Source: Pagrus major (taxonomy: Eukaryota > Chordata > Actinopteri > Spariformes > Sparidae). From it: a DNA stretch of 64,000 nt. Position 1 is the stretch's first letter. Each line of letters opens with the position of its first letter. Shown one piece after another: positions 1-13,800 of the stretch. The stretch lies in the NCBI RefSeq assembly GCF_040436345.1, contig NC_133232.1, positions 28,211,315 through 28,275,314 on the forward strand, given 5' to 3'. The notes beneath the pieces are model-generated. The model was not told where the DNA came from. It searched no databases and was given only the letters and a program-made list of their open reading frames with translations. A program made the translations under genes and the position numbers.

Positions 1-101
1 ACTGGCTAACTCTTTTTGTGACGGGGTAAAAACAGTGATCACATGATAGATCTTTCACTCTTCACTGATTTAAATGTACTATATTTGTCTCCTCTCTGCA
101 G

Positions 102-3100
102 CCCATCACTCTGAGCTGGTGGCCGTTGTTTCGAGATGCTGTTTTCTATATCCTGTCCATAGTGGTGCTCATCCTGGTGAGAAATCCTCCAGTAAATAAG
201 AAAGTGTCTGGCAGGGAATTAATTTTAAGAGTTTGGCAGGGAATTAATCTTGTATTGGCTGAGTCATTGGAGCGAAGAAATCAATTTGCTTTGCACCAAC
301 CACAAGTGAAAGACTGGAATAAATAAAGTGCAATATTTAGTTTAACTCCTGCGTTTATCCGACTACAAACTACAGATGATGGCTGTAATGATATCGGATT
401 TTTACCTAAACGATTATCGTGGCTAAAAGAAGTAACAATAAAGACATGATCACGATATCTGTAGAAATTGTTCGTAATTCAACGCTCACACAAGCTAACT
501 TTATTCAGGTGAGGGTAGAGTGTCTCACTCTTGTCTGTCATTTCCTCCGACATGATTTGAATGGCAGTAGTAGCCACACACTGTGGTAGTAATTAGTTAG
601 CTCGTTACTGAGTCTTCTTTTATCGTTTTATGGCGGGTGGCAACCAGCATTTAGGTGAACCACCTGCTATGACAAAGTGAGAACGGAAAGACACGGAAAT
701 GATTTAAGAGGCTCTGGTTTATTTACACAATATTATCCTATGTGTGAATTTCTGAGGTGTAATTAAAGTATATTTTAATTTTTTTGCAGGTGATCTATGA
801 TGAAAAAGTCTTGTGGTAAGACTGTAATGATTTTTTAACAAGCAGCAGTCTCTGTTTTTTGGATATCTGATCAGTTTGTGGTTGTGATGAATGTCGTATT
901 TAGGGATCTGTGACTTTGTTTTTTGTGCATGTTTCAGGTGGGAGACCATCATCCTGATCTCTATGTACGGAATCTACATAATAATTATGAAGTGAGTCTC
1001 TTTCTCTGCCTTTTCATATTTCCATCCTGTTGATATCAAGTCACCACATGCTCTGTCTTTGCCCACTAAAGACACAACATCTTGGTGTGTGTGTAAGGTT
1101 CAACAGATCTCTGCATAGCCTGGTGGAGAGACACTGCAGCAGGGCAGGTCAACCGTGTCTGAGCAGCCTGCGACGGACGACTGCGGTAGGAAGCATTGGA
1201 GACTGTGACAACGACATGGTACCGCTGAAGCCAGGTGCAGGAGCTCGTGTTTGTACGTGTGCATGCGTTCATCCATCACATCATAAACTTCCCTCCGTCT
1301 CTGAGCAGCGTTCAGCAGACCTAGTGACACAGTTTAGGCTGCCAGTTAGACTCATTTCTGTTCCCCTGTTGATTTCCAACAGGCCAAAATAGAACTAGAC
1401 CACATTGAAGATTTTTTTCTCCACTTTTTGTCGCTCCATCACTCTGTCCTCTTTGTCTATCATCTTTGTCTAACTATCATCTACTTCCCAATATCACCTC
1501 CTGCTAACCTCTGTCCATCTGCCCACACTTTCCCCAGATTCATGTGTGGTGGCCGGCCAGGATTCAGGAGTGGTGATGGTGGATGAGATGCTGAACATGC
1601 ACTCCCACCAACTCTCCTTCTCAGAGGCAAGCCTTCGCCTTCTCATCACCCCGCATTTTCCCCCCTTCACCCGCCTGCGCATGGCAGGACGCATGGTCAT
1701 CAACGAGGTACACTGCACGCGCTCACACCCTCCACATAACATCAAGTTCCCCTGGGTCTTTCGGCTCGTTCGGTGGGTATTTAAACCGTCAAATCAAAAG
1801 GGATATATTTGTAAAATTACCATAAATATAAAGAAGGATCACCACCCTCGCTCATCCATTAGTTAGTTAGTAGTTTCATGCAATTCACAATATGTGTAAA
1901 ATAGACTTCATATCTAACTGACGCTATTAACTCATTTCATTTGACAAGATTAGCACAATGTTTGGCCATTTGAACTGGGAAATGTGTTATTTTTGTGACA
2001 TTTAATTTAAAATCTTATTTAAATATTATTATTAAAAAGCATTTTAATCAAGTGTCAGGTCAGGGTCAGGAATGTAACATTAACATTTACATTTATTTTA
2101 TAACTTGGTTAAGTTTGAACTTCACATAAGGGTAGTGCAACCGACTCCACGTGTGTTTAAACCAGCAAAACCTGAATTTCCAACTGAAGGTGAACTGGTT
2201 TTCACTGAGAACAAAAAAAGAAAAGTTTTCTGTATCTTTATTTTATTATAATGCAGAAGGGGGTGCAAGCTCAGTGTGTCACAGAAAGTTTAACCTCTTT
2301 AAGCAGAAAAGTAGTGCCAGGCGCGGATATTTAGACCGAATCGAGCACTGTGACAGAAATGGAGCAGAAAACAAAGAAAATGTGCAACATCATATTGACT
2401 CAAATATTGAAAAAAACCGTCATCAGCAGAATTCAGTGAGTCCGTCTTCACTTCACAAGCTGTTGGAGAATTTCACTGAAACTAAGATAAACATTTCTGT
2501 CGACCTTGATGAGAATTTAGTTTCTCACTTCTTTTTTTTGTTAACAGGCCTTCATCTCAGCTTGGTGGTAAACTTTTTCTTAAAATTATTATATCTTTAG
2601 TTGCCTTACTGATTTGTTCAATTTGGTAAAGGGTTAATAATTTTAAGATACTACTCACAGTACAGTTTTTGTACAGAAGGCTTGAAGGTAGACAGAAAAA
2701 TTGAGAGAATACATTTGTGCGACCAGATCCTGTTTGCTGGACGCCATCTGATAAGCCCAGAAAACGCACTCACGCACATACAGATTGCTGCCCAATCCAT
2801 AACATTATCCCGGACACAAAAGAAACCAAGAACTCAATCGCCAAATCAGCTACCTCGCTCTCTCTGCTCTCCTGCATGTGTGCTTGCCTTTTCTAGTGCC
2901 AAATTAAAGTGCGACTGCCACTGCTGCCTCTCCTCTGTGCCGTGCTCCTGATCAATGCTTTCCAAACCCCCTCTGGTGAATGTGCCTGACTGCCTGATCA
3001 CTCCTCCTGCCAGTTCTCATATCGTTAGCTACAGTCAGATGAAGTCATTACCATAATCCTGCTGCAGTTTTTCTCATGTCAGTTTGTTTCTTCTTCTTTT

Positions 3101-6100
3101 TTTTTTCATTTTCCTCTGACTTCTCTCCCCACCCACAGAGGCAGAGGCTGATTCGGGCTCGAGTCGGCCCAGAGGAGGGGGCGGCTTCGGGGGAGGAAAG
3201 TTTGGGTGCTAACGGGGCATGGGGGAGGGAGAATGGGTTGGTGGCTGAGGGAGAGACGCAGCCGCTGGAGGGAGAGAGGGAGAGTGGTAAAGAGACGGGG
3301 GGAGAGACAGGTGAGGGAGCACAGCCTAAAGAGGAAGAGGAGGAGGAGGAAGATCAGGAGGAAGGAGAGGAGGAGAACTCTCCTTTCAAACCCTTTGTAC
3401 TGCCCGGTGAGTGGTGAATGAAAGTCGACACTCACACAGAGGATGCATGAGAATGAATAGCTTGTGGATCAAATATTTTTAGCAACGATGGAACAAAAGG
3501 AAATAAAACTCAAGAACTAAACTATTTATTTTACTAAAGGAGACATATTATGACATATTATTATTATTATGGGAGAGATGAGCTTCTGGTTGTGTGGACC
3601 TGAAAAAGTATAATATGTCTCCTTTAATGCACACATTTAGATTACATGATGACATTATTTTCACTGATAGGTCACGTCTCTCTCGTCAGAGTGTTGCTTC
3701 ATAAATAATTAGCAATGCTGAAAACACTGATTAATTTTTGCATCTAAGCTATGTGATTACGTGCACTCCGAATCCGACGGGTTTCCTCAAGATTTTTTGT
3801 TACGTTGAATATTGTTTTCAATAGATGTTAGTTGTTAGCTTAGGGTGATGTGCACACATTTCAACAGCATTTAAAATATGATTTGGTTACTGGAGAATGT
3901 GATTAAGGATCTCCAGAGGCTCTAAATTCTGCGCAACTTTGACTGTTTTTTGAACGTTTTAAGACTGGCTGACTAGTTTAAACTTCAAATGTCAGGGAAA
4001 TTAGTCATTCCGAACGTCCCTGACTAAAAGGCCCTTTTGTGCCTTCCTGTTTGCACTTTGACTGTATCTGAAGAGCCACGAAGATCTGGCAAATCAGACA
4101 GGTTCCTCAACATTGTGAAAATGAAGTTCCCAACAGGTTCTTGGTTCCTGAGACAATCTCTTGTGACAGAAATGCCTTATTGGATAGACAGTTGCACAAG
4201 GCAGAAAAATGTGACAGAGAAAAATGCCAGAAAAACAGTTAAACCGAGTGGCCAAAGAAGGAGGATTTCTCTGACTGGAAAGATGCCTGTTGGAGAAAAT
4301 GCTTCCAACTTTAATCAGCAGAATGGCCAAGAGTCATCAAAAAGATTAGTCTTCGTGTTTTTTCAGTAGACTTGCCAAATTCAGGAAAGACCAGTGAAAA
4401 GCTCCATTAATGCAGCTGACCACAGGACAAGATGTCATCTGTTGATCTCTAGAAACTTTTTGGCAACTCTTTTCAAGTCAGTGCTACTGTGGCCAACATA
4501 GCTGCTTCTTTTTTGGCTTTTGTCACCTCGTAATGTTTTATAGTGTCTAGATGGCTTTATTACTACTGTAATGGAGATAATTAAAAAGAGATGAAGACTC
4601 ACAGACACACAGGCCGTGCCACATGAATAATTTAGATGCTCAGATGAATCTGTAATGATCCCTGTGGGGAAACTTGTGTGTTTGCGTGTGCTGTCATCAT
4701 TTCCTCAGATGGTTGGTGTGATCGTCTGAAATGGCTGCTCTCTTGGCCCGTGAGCATCCTGCTTCACTTCACCATCCCCGACTGTAACCTGCCGCGATGG
4801 GAGCGCTGGTACCTACTCACCTTCCTGTCCTCCACGCTGTGGATAGCCCTCTTCTCCTACCTCATGGTCTGGATGGTATGAAACACACTAGTGCCACGCA
4901 CACACACACTCACGCACACGTGTACATATACACAGCCGGTTTCCTCTGTGTTTTCTGTCCAGGTGACCATAATCAGCTACACACTTGGAATCCCAGAAGT
5001 CATCATGGGAATCACGTTCCTGGCAGCCGGCACCAGCGTCCCTGACTGTATGGCCAGCCTCATCGTCGCCCGACAAGGTCTTGTGGATGCACATGTGTTG
5101 AGCTTTTAGCTTTTAGTTACAAAACTAAATCCAGATATTGAACATGAAGGTTCATACTGGTTTGAAAGAACATTTTTAACACAAGGTCCACGAACAAGCT
5201 TTCAACTGAATCTCAAAGTCTCGATCTTCAGAGGTTGAGTGGTCTGGAAAAAGCTGGTGTCAAACCAGTTTCCAAATATATACGACATGGTTGGCCTTCA
5301 AGTGACCTTTTCTGAAAACAGCAGAAACAGAGACACCAAATTATTCATGCTAAACGGTAACATTTAAAATCTGTCGAGCAGCACTGTACATATACATAAC
5401 ATATAACATACATATTTTGAATGATAATTTCTGTTCAGTGTCACTGAAATTGGATCTTTCTTACTAGAAAATAATCTGTCAACACCTCTTTACTTTCTCT
5501 TAATGGACATTTAGTGTGTAGGGTGTTTTCACCATTGTGGATTACATTTCAGACTCTATTACTCTGTATCACAGCGGAGAAGGTAAATTATTAGTGTACT
5601 TTCTCTCCCAGAGTTATGCTATAGATTTCATTTTTTTTCTCTTTATATGTCAACTGTTGCAGGGATGGGCGACATGGCTGTGTCCAACTCTATTGGCAGT
5701 AACATCTTTGATGTGCTGCTGGGTCTGGGCTTCCCCTGGGCGCTGAGGACTCTCATAGTCAGCTATGGATCAGTGGTAACGTCTCCTGTTTTTCTGTCTA
5801 ACATCTTGACCCGTGATCCCAAAAGCAGAAAGACATCCTTGTGTTGTCGTCTGAACACATGTTCACCTGTTCCCCACTTGAGTCAGAGAGAGTTATTAGT
5901 CACATCCTCTTTTAAGTGAAAAATATTTCAACAGAGGTTGACAGCTACAATATTTAGAAGGTCTCATATATCTGAACATTCAACATGAAAGTATCACTCC
6001 TTTCTCCCCTTACCACAATTAGTGGTGTCCCTCTTTCAATAAGAAATCTCTCTGTAGTTTTATCGTAAACATATTTTTTTTCCCCATTTTATAAATACTT

Positions 6101-6808
6101 CTTATCAGCAGGTTTAGTAACGACTGCAGCGTGCCTGGTTTAATTGGGGTTGGGGACAATTGTTGCAAGCCACCTCCCTCTCACTCCTCTATATCCCTTA
6201 TCACCTCTTCACTGTCCACTGATACATGATAAAGGCAAAAAATACTTCTAAAAAACAGATTTAAATCTGAATATTTTTTATCAAATCATAGAAATTAAGA
6301 AACATCTCTCTTTGTAGTATATAAGAATGAAGTCATTCTTTTAAAAATCAACAGCAAGAAACAACAGCCCGGTTTAACTGAGTGGACTTTTTAAGACACA
6401 TTAAGTGATTTGTTCCTGCTTTGTCCTGTCTGGTTTTTAGGTGACAATCAACAGCAAAGGTCTGGTGTACTCAGTGATTCTGCTGTTGGCCTCAGTCACA
6501 CTCACTGTGAGTAGATGTTCACCGTCTCTGTATGAGAGTTTGTTGCCTGTTTGCCCTGTGATTTTCATCTTATCTTCTTCCTGTAAAGGCCTGACAGCCC
6601 ACCACTCTGTTGTCAGACTCAGAAAGAAATATGAGATTATATTCATGGCAGTGCAACAGGAAATGAAGCTCTGTCTCTTCCTGTCCGCCCCCCTCAGGTC
6701 CTGTGTGTCCACCTGAACTGCTGGAGATTGGACCGCAGGCTGGGACTCTGCCTCCTTATGCTCTACGTCATCTTCCTCCTTTGCTCCGTCGGCTTCGAGA
6801 AGCTGTAG
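102..6808 (+). CDS. slc24a3-like: K+-dependent Na+/Ca2+ exchanger, NCKX3/4 type (3' part of gene)
   Basis: Coding exons seen: 102-176, 790-815, 938-991, 1098-1234, 1538-1707, 3139-3406, 4709-4875, 4963-5077, 5663-5775, 6441-6506, 6698-6808 (stop TAG 6806-6808). All have AG/GT borders and consistent phases, giving 433 residues in this window. The N-terminal part with the first alpha repeat lies upstream of base 1. NCKX proteins are plasma-membrane antiporters exchanging Na+ for Ca2+ plus K+. The sequence shows ITLSWWPLFRD, IYDEKV, the cytoplasmic-loop motif HQLSFSEA followed by RQRLI, an acidic Glu-rich loop in exon 3139-3406, and the alpha-2 repeat with LAAGTSVPD and GSNIFD, whose acidic residues bind cations in the family. 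HQLSFSEA, HFPP and SSTLWIA favour NCKX3 over NCKX4. The protein ends in VGFEKL, right after the last helix, and lacks the longer NCKX3/4 tail. The large intron 1708-3138 shows no gene. Confidence 0.9.
3534..3626. repeat. Short inverted-repeat (MITE-like) element in slc24a3-like intron
   Basis: Both ends carry the same sequence in opposite orientation: TAAAGGAGACATATTAT at the left and ATAATATGTCTCCTTTA at the right, about 93 bp apart, with an ATT-rich centre. This is the form of a miniature inverted-repeat transposon lying in the intron between exons 3139-3406 and 4709-4875. The family is not assigned. Confidence 0.6.
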
Positions 6809-9800
6809 AGGACACACACATACACACCCTCCCCACGCACAGATTCATACAAAAAGGACTCACAAACAAGTGTTTTCCACCTTCACTGCTGCCATTGTTA
6901 ATCAAAAGTACGGACAGATGAATTTTCATCTCATTTCGCGGTGGCTGTACATGTCTGAGCGGCTGCCTGAAAGCTGCATTGTTTACCTTTGATAAACGAG
7001 TATTTTACATAGTTTTGTACCGAGCACCTCCAGCCCAGATGTTGTGACATCAAAGCCAACTGATAATGCACTATGTCTCACAGCAAATTTATAAAGTGTT
7101 GAATTTGTATTCTGAAACCAAGAATATTGTATAAGGAACCCCAAAGTGTGTTAGTTTACCGACTGAAAGGAAGATTTCTTAAGGCGAGGTAATCAATCAG
7201 GCAACAAGTCGATTGTTAGTTTAGGACAGTTTATTCACACGTGTGACAAAGTACAAAAGATCCCAACTTTATTTATAGTGGATAGTGTGTAGGTGCATAT
7301 ATGTTGACGTCTGTGTGTGTGAGGGATGTATGTGTATAAATCCAAGTGAGCTGTAATGAGTGGAGATGTGCATGAGTATAGAAGTTTATGTCTGTGTGTA
7401 GCTCCACATGAATCGACACTTTGCCAGATTAAATACAAAATACAGAAGGGTCGCTCCATACCAGCTCACCTAGACCTGAAACTTGCTTTACTCCAAATAC
7501 TTTTCTAGTTATGACTTTTTTTAAGTTTGGCCCTCAGAGCTAAATTGAATTACTTTTGCTGTAATGTGTGTATTCGAAGCCTCACAGATCGCTTATTTTT
7601 CACTGGATTGGGTGGAAATTTGTCCTGAACATCCAAGAGACCTTAAAAATAATGTGTCATCATTTAAATAGTTTACAGTAATCCGATTAATAACAATGAA
7701 TCCTGTCACCTAAATGACGAAGCTTTCATTTTCAAAAAATCATAGTCCTCACTAGTTTTCACCTTCTTGTAACCGAAGGTTGGTTCTTCAAACATTCATA
7801 ACTAAGAAAGTATTTATAGTACAGCTACAGGATTTTACAAGAATTACACATGAATTCTTCTGAGAAAATCCATGAAGTGAACTGAGAAGTTCTGGATTCT
7901 GGGTGAGATGGCATGAAATGACCCACAGGTCTGTACAGACGTGCAACAAGACAAGGCTACATTCTCTGTCCTTACATTAAACCCAGAGTACTGCCACATG
8001 CTGACTCCTGATAAGCCTTTGGACCCTTGTAGCTCATCCCACACAAACATGAAAGGTTTCAGCCTTGAGTACAACCTATAAAAGTATATATAAAAAGTAT
8101 ATGAAAGTTGATATGGAATGATTATGTTAATACAAAATATTAAATGTGATTTTCTCAGGTCAGCATACAAAAAACACCTTTCACTTATTTAAACTTTATG
8201 ACTGCCACAAGTAACCTCAATGAACAGATGCTCATACATGAACGTTTATATAGTTGCTTCTCAGTGCGTGCGGTTATTTTCTGTACAGTTCAGTGTGAAC
8301 TTTTCATCACGCCTTTGTGTCTGTAGTTGTGAACAGCAAAGCATGGCTGATCATCACGCTCCTGATAATTGCACTAAGCCGCTGTTGTCTTGGCCTTGTA
8401 CAGAACGTAGGCCCCCTTCCCTCTCTTTCCAAAAAGCTTCTCGGCACAGAGGTGGTGTGAACACAAGCTGTTTGTGAATGTGTCTGGAAAGAGTCCTCGA
8501 GTGTATGTTGTTGTTGAGTGCTATTAAAATGTTTTGCTCTGTGAGGTTTCTCGTCTGCGTCTCACAACTGTCTTTCACCTGCACTGAAAGTTCATAAATG
8601 TAACGAGAATAAGAGCCACGTATGTGGAATCAAACCAGAGCTCTCTAGATTTCAACATTTTCCCAACAGTTTGGTTGAGTTATGCTAATGAAGAGAAATA
8701 CATTAAAACTCTGGCGTTTTATTTGATGACCTTTAAAAAGACAAGGTTGCATTCACAGCATAAAATGTTTATTTATGATCAATATTACCAAATTAAAGGG
8801 GGAAAATGAGAACATTCAATTTCCCTTTATACTGTGCAAGTCACATATTCTTCTAACCTCTGTATTTAGTGACACAGTTCAGTTTAATATGTCCTCAGAG
8901 GTAATGAACATCTGTTACCGGTGTGGAGCACATACTTTTTACATAGCTTCAAGGGGCATTGTGTCATTTAGGATAAGAAATTCAAACTCAAAATTTAGAG
9001 GAATGCTGCGACGCCATTTTGCTGTGAGGCTCCAGAAATGTTTTGTGAACTATGAAACATCACCCAATGTTCCACCAGCATGAGGGTGAGTAGATAATGA
9101 CTGAATGTTCATTTTTGTTTGAACATATTTTTTAAGACTTGCTTAAAGGTATTGTGGACAGAAATAACCAACATAAGCAACACGGTATTTAAACTCTAAA
9201 GACATCTGCAGACAGACGACTATCAGCTGATCCAAATACATATATAACAAACAATAACTATATTTAAAGCAATTACAACGGACACGTAATTCAAAGTGAT
9301 TTTTATTTCAGTCAGGCTAAATTGGCTTCGATACCAAAGAAATGTAAAAATAAAAATAGTACAACAAAGTACATCATTTTACAAATACTCATAATGGAGG
9401 TCTGACATATCAGAATAATCAAATAAATCCAAACATGTCACAGTCATAACAAAAATAGAAAAAGTCGATACAGTACATAGAATGCATTAGTAGCTATATA
9501 CTTGAAGTGTTTGCTATACCATAGACTTTACAAAATTCTACTAGAAAAAACTCCCAGTACCAATGGAATATCAGGTAATATAAAATGTAAAAAATAAAAA
9601 AAAAATACAAACAATAAAACAAATGGAAAAAAAAAAAAAACACTTGTGATGTGAGTGTGTGTGTGCATTCATACAGGTGCAATCTGCATGCAAATCTGCC
9701 TCAGTGTGACAAATGATAAAAGCAGCTACAGTTTGTAAATGAGTCTGTGTGTCGTCGCCATGACAGCGGCTGTTTAATAACGACTCGTTAAGGATGACGT

Positions 9801-10848
9801 CACTAAAAAGCTAGCACAAAACATCTTTGAGAAAGACGATGCACCTTTAGGATTGCTAGTTCGATGGACTTACAGCAGTCAGTTTCCCCGATGAGAACAG
9901 CGTTATCTGACTTATCAAAAGTCAGGAGTGTCTGATGGAGAAACGCTGTAGACCAGCATTATACTAAAATGTTTCACCTCACAAGCCCAAATTACAGTAT
10001 GTGCTCAGCTGTATAGTGTTTGGTTTAAGTAACAGAATCAGCAATCGTAAAGGAGAAAGGCCAGAGATGTTGTGCTAACACCTTAACGAGGCAAAGTTTC
10101 ACTGTCTTCGTTTCACCGTCTTTGTCCCACTGATTTAAAATGAAACAAAGATGCTTTTTACGTGATCATGATAAGCCACATGGGTCATTGTTGTGTGTAT
10201 TTTCATATGATGGCGGACCTTGGCACTGACCGGCTCCCCTCAGGGAAACCTCTTGAAAAGATTAACGCTCCAATCAGACAAAAGTACACAGACAAATGCC
10301 ACTACAAAAGTCCACTAGTAACCAGAACAATAACAATAGTAATAATAATAATAACAATATTCCTCGACCGTATACGTGGTGAAATTTTCTTTCTCCCACA
10401 CCCGGGGAGCAAAAATAGATAATTTGGCAGAAAAGAAACTGTGTTGTCTCGACAGTCCACACTGTGTCTTTGAGTGTGAAAGGTTGCAGATAATTAGCTG
10501 TGATGCTAATCCATTTTTGCTCCTGGGAGCTCCCATGGAGACAGCAGTCGCTATGGTTACTGCATGCTCTCTGTCTCTGTATCTAGTGTGTGTAACAGTC
10601 CAGGAGAGAGTGTGTGTCTACACTGTATATACGCACAATATGTATGTGTTTGACGGCAGGCCTCAGGGTGGTAGTGATAGTTTTATCCCCACACTGACGC
10701 TGTAGATATTAAGACTTCTAAAGCTGATCTGCGATCTGGCTCAGCTACATCTGGACAGAGCGTGGAGCTCCGGACTGAGAGGAGGTCTGACGTTTTCCAT
10801 CGGGGGTGGGGTCCCGGTACTGAGGGGGCAGGAGTTGGTGATATGATG
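6809..10848. other. Convergent intergenic stretch: 3' UTRs of slc24a3-like and dpf2
   Basis: The two flanking genes converge here, so the ends should be 3' UTRs. An AATAAA on the minus strand (TTTATT at 9302-9307) is a candidate poly(A) signal for dpf2 and would give a 3' UTR of about 1.5 kb. An ATTAAA on the plus strand at 8523-8528 is a candidate for the exchanger gene. A dispersed repeat copy lies at 8998-9126 and an A/T-rich stretch at 9580-9640. No further coding exon was recognised; the reading frames here are short and without family motifs. Confidence 0.5.
8998..9126 (+). repeat. Dispersed repeat family 1, copy a
   Basis: The core, GAATGCTGC followed by CATTTTGCTGTGAGGCTCC, AGAAATGTTTTGTG and a GAGTAGATAATGA tail, is repeated with about 80-90% identity at 49555-49960 and 57995-58165 (same strand) and 63555-64000 (opposite strand). 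The ends of better copies read TTAAAGGAYAAGTTCACCC, a motif common in teleost repeats. Class not assigned. Confidence 0.6.
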
Positions 10849-13800
10849 TCACTCAGGGGCGGAGCTCTGGTTCTGCTGGTATATGGAGGCTTTATCCTTC
10901 AGCAGAGCCAGGCACAGGTGACAGCTCCAGCTCCCTGTGGGAAAAAAGACAGTGAGGCACGGCAAAAGAGTAACGGCTGTAAAGATTCATCATCAGCTGG
11001 TTGAGCATCACTGTGATCACTGTGATGCAATATTCATCAGCTTTGTCTGTGTTCGAGCACCAAGCATCAGAGAGTCCACCTCTCACTCTGTCTGTGTTTA
11101 ATATCCTATAGCTTGATCCAAGATGTTTTATGTTCTTGTAAATCAAATATATTTTGCATGCTGAGACACACTGTGAACCGGCTTATAACCCAGTACAAAG
11201 TGATGACATCAGGGATGTCTAATAACATGCACACGTCCTTTGGGTCTGTTAACTTCTGCAGGGAACTATCTGGTGTCAGCTTACCCTCTGGTGGTTCAGT
11301 CATGGGGGGACTTAGACAGTACATGTGGTAGCCTCGGTCGCAGTCATCACAGAACAGCAGCTGGTCCTACAGAAACACAACATCATGTTAAGTCCGGTTT
11401 TTTGTCAGCTCAAACTCTGAGAAAAGTCTTCATAAGCCGTGGACTCACACTAACAAAAAAAGCTGTCATCAAGGTATCATGTACTATGTTAATATGTTAG
11501 AACTCAAAAAACAAAATATCCTAAATGCTTGAATGACAATCAATGTAGTTCACAAGAGACCATTCATCATTTGGTTTCACAAGCTGCTGTGAAAACAAAC
11601 TCTTATCTTAAAGGAGAGTGGGCGGAAACATAGAGGACACATAAATTGGGAATATCATAAAGAGGCTCACATCATTCTCTGAGGTGCCACAAACGTTGCA
11701 GCACTTGCACTCGATGCACTGCCAGCGGTAGGTCTTCACTGCAGCCATCATCACTGGTGTGAACTGCAGGCATGTTGGGTGGCCTGCAGGGAGAAGAGGA
11801 CATGTGAGAAATCATAATCAACCGTAACTGCACATGGCAAGCTTTGGATTTCTCCCTTGGATACGTGTTGTTGGCGTCAAATTCAGAATAAGCTTATATT
11901 AAACATTTAATATATTGTCTTTGTATCGAGAAAGAATTAGCAAATTATCAACACGTTTTTTAATTATTTTTTTTACGGACGGGGCTTAGTGAACGGTCAA
12001 TTAGTGATGAAAGAGTCCTGACAGGTTCATACCTGAGCGTCCACAGTCTGAGCAGGACACCAGCTCTTCTGACTGGCCAGTCTTCTGGTTTAAGGTAGAG
12101 TCTCCCAGACAGAAGTCGCAGTAATCGTTGGGCAGTGCCAACCCATTGGGACCCTTCTTAGTTGCTGAGCAAGAGAATTAGCAAAGAAACCATTCAGTGC
12201 ACACTAGAACTGTCACTTTAAAATGAATCATCAAGAAAGATGAGTTAATGGCAAAACTGAAGAGCTGTTGTTTGTCTAAGTGCTGTATGATACAGTTTAT
12301 AAATCATATTTTAAATCCACATTTTTACAAACCTGTTCATGACACATCAGCCAACAACACCTTGTCAAAATCATGATCCAAACTAATGAATGAGTGACAA
12401 CTGACAAAACGCACTAGTTGAATGTATTTGCTAACACGATGTCGCGTGCACAAAAGAAAACAATGCGATGGATATGTTGGGGGGAAAAAAAGATGGATGA
12501 TATGCTGAACAAAAAAAAAAAAAAAATGAAAAAAAGCCAGGAATCCCAACTGTGCAAGCATGTTTCAGTCAGGAACATTGAGTCTAGTCCCAAATTTGGG
12601 ATTCAAAAACATCATGAAAATAAAAAATAAAAATAAAAAATGAAAATAGCGGGACACAAAAAAAAGAAAGAGAGAGAGACATCCCTTGTACAAACACACA
12701 CATGCTACATGGCATGCAACCAAACCTCCTTCCTCTCTTTCTCTCTCTCTCTCTCTCTGTCTCTCTCTCAGCACTAGAGAGTGACTCACTCTTCTGCTCC
12801 TCAGGCTGGCGAGGAGTGGGTGGTGCCTCGATCTCCTCGCGGTCCTCGCCCTCCTCCTCGGCCAGGTGGGAGTGTGTATAGTGGTAGCTCAGGCCAGGAC
12901 GGTTCTTGTAGCGCTTCCCACAGACTGACACACACACACACGGTCATACAAAAGTGTTACAGTGATGGCGGCTAATTCGAACTACCGTCCAAAAAGGCCC
13001 ACAACTGGCTTTATAACTTTTGAAAAACTTATTTTCACATGGTTAATTTTTGACTGACGCGCGAGAAGCAAACTCATACAGCGGAGGTGAGCATTTGCAC
13101 AGTGAGCGATGGCCAGCGGGAAGTTACAGAGCACACACGGAGCGGCATGTCAGGAAAAAAAACAAAAAACAAAAAACAAAAAAACGAATCCAGACGGGTT
13201 ATTTCTCCAATTTCTATGCGGCCAAACTTAAGTTCCAGATGGGGTCTTTCAGATCACGCCATGCATGGCAGATGGGTTGTTTTTGTCTTTCAGAGGGAAA
13301 AGCAAAAGCCTCTCTTGCTGACATGCATGGCACACAGACCTTGCAAAGGAAGCGTCTACTTACTGTCGCAGGCGTACGGCTTGTCCCGCTCCTCCAGCGC
13401 TGCGGCTGCAGCCTCCTGTTTTTTCTTGCCATTCTTGTCACTGCGACCCTACAGAACAAATATTTTCATTTCTCTTCTTTTTAAGAACACTTTAAATTCA
13501 AGAAAGAAAGAAACAAAAGAACTGAAAGGCGCGTTATTGAAACGGAAAGAAGGACAAAAGTTAAAGTGGAATCTGACAACTTTTCCTGCCCTTGTGTTTA
13601 CAGGTGATATTATTCTTGCCGTGCGGTTGCAAAAAAAAAATGGATCATTTTCCTTGAGTAACAACTATCAACAACACAGGGCAAAACATGACTTTATTCA
13701 ATCGCTCAGTCTATAATGGAGATATGAAAGCTGTGAAACCAGAAATCGTGCCACGCTGCCAGCTTGACTGACTCACCAGTCAGCCGTCATTTTGTGCCCA

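Noticed and set aside
3106-3435. Leu-rich minus-strand and Arg-rich plus-strand frames
   Set aside because: Alternative frames of the acidic-loop exon of the NCKX gene, which has proper splice sites and phase.
13050-13716. Overlapping plus-strand frames of 144 and 209 codons
   Set aside because: They lie across a dpf2 intron and exon on the opposite strand, contain AAAAC-type low complexity, and have no motif.
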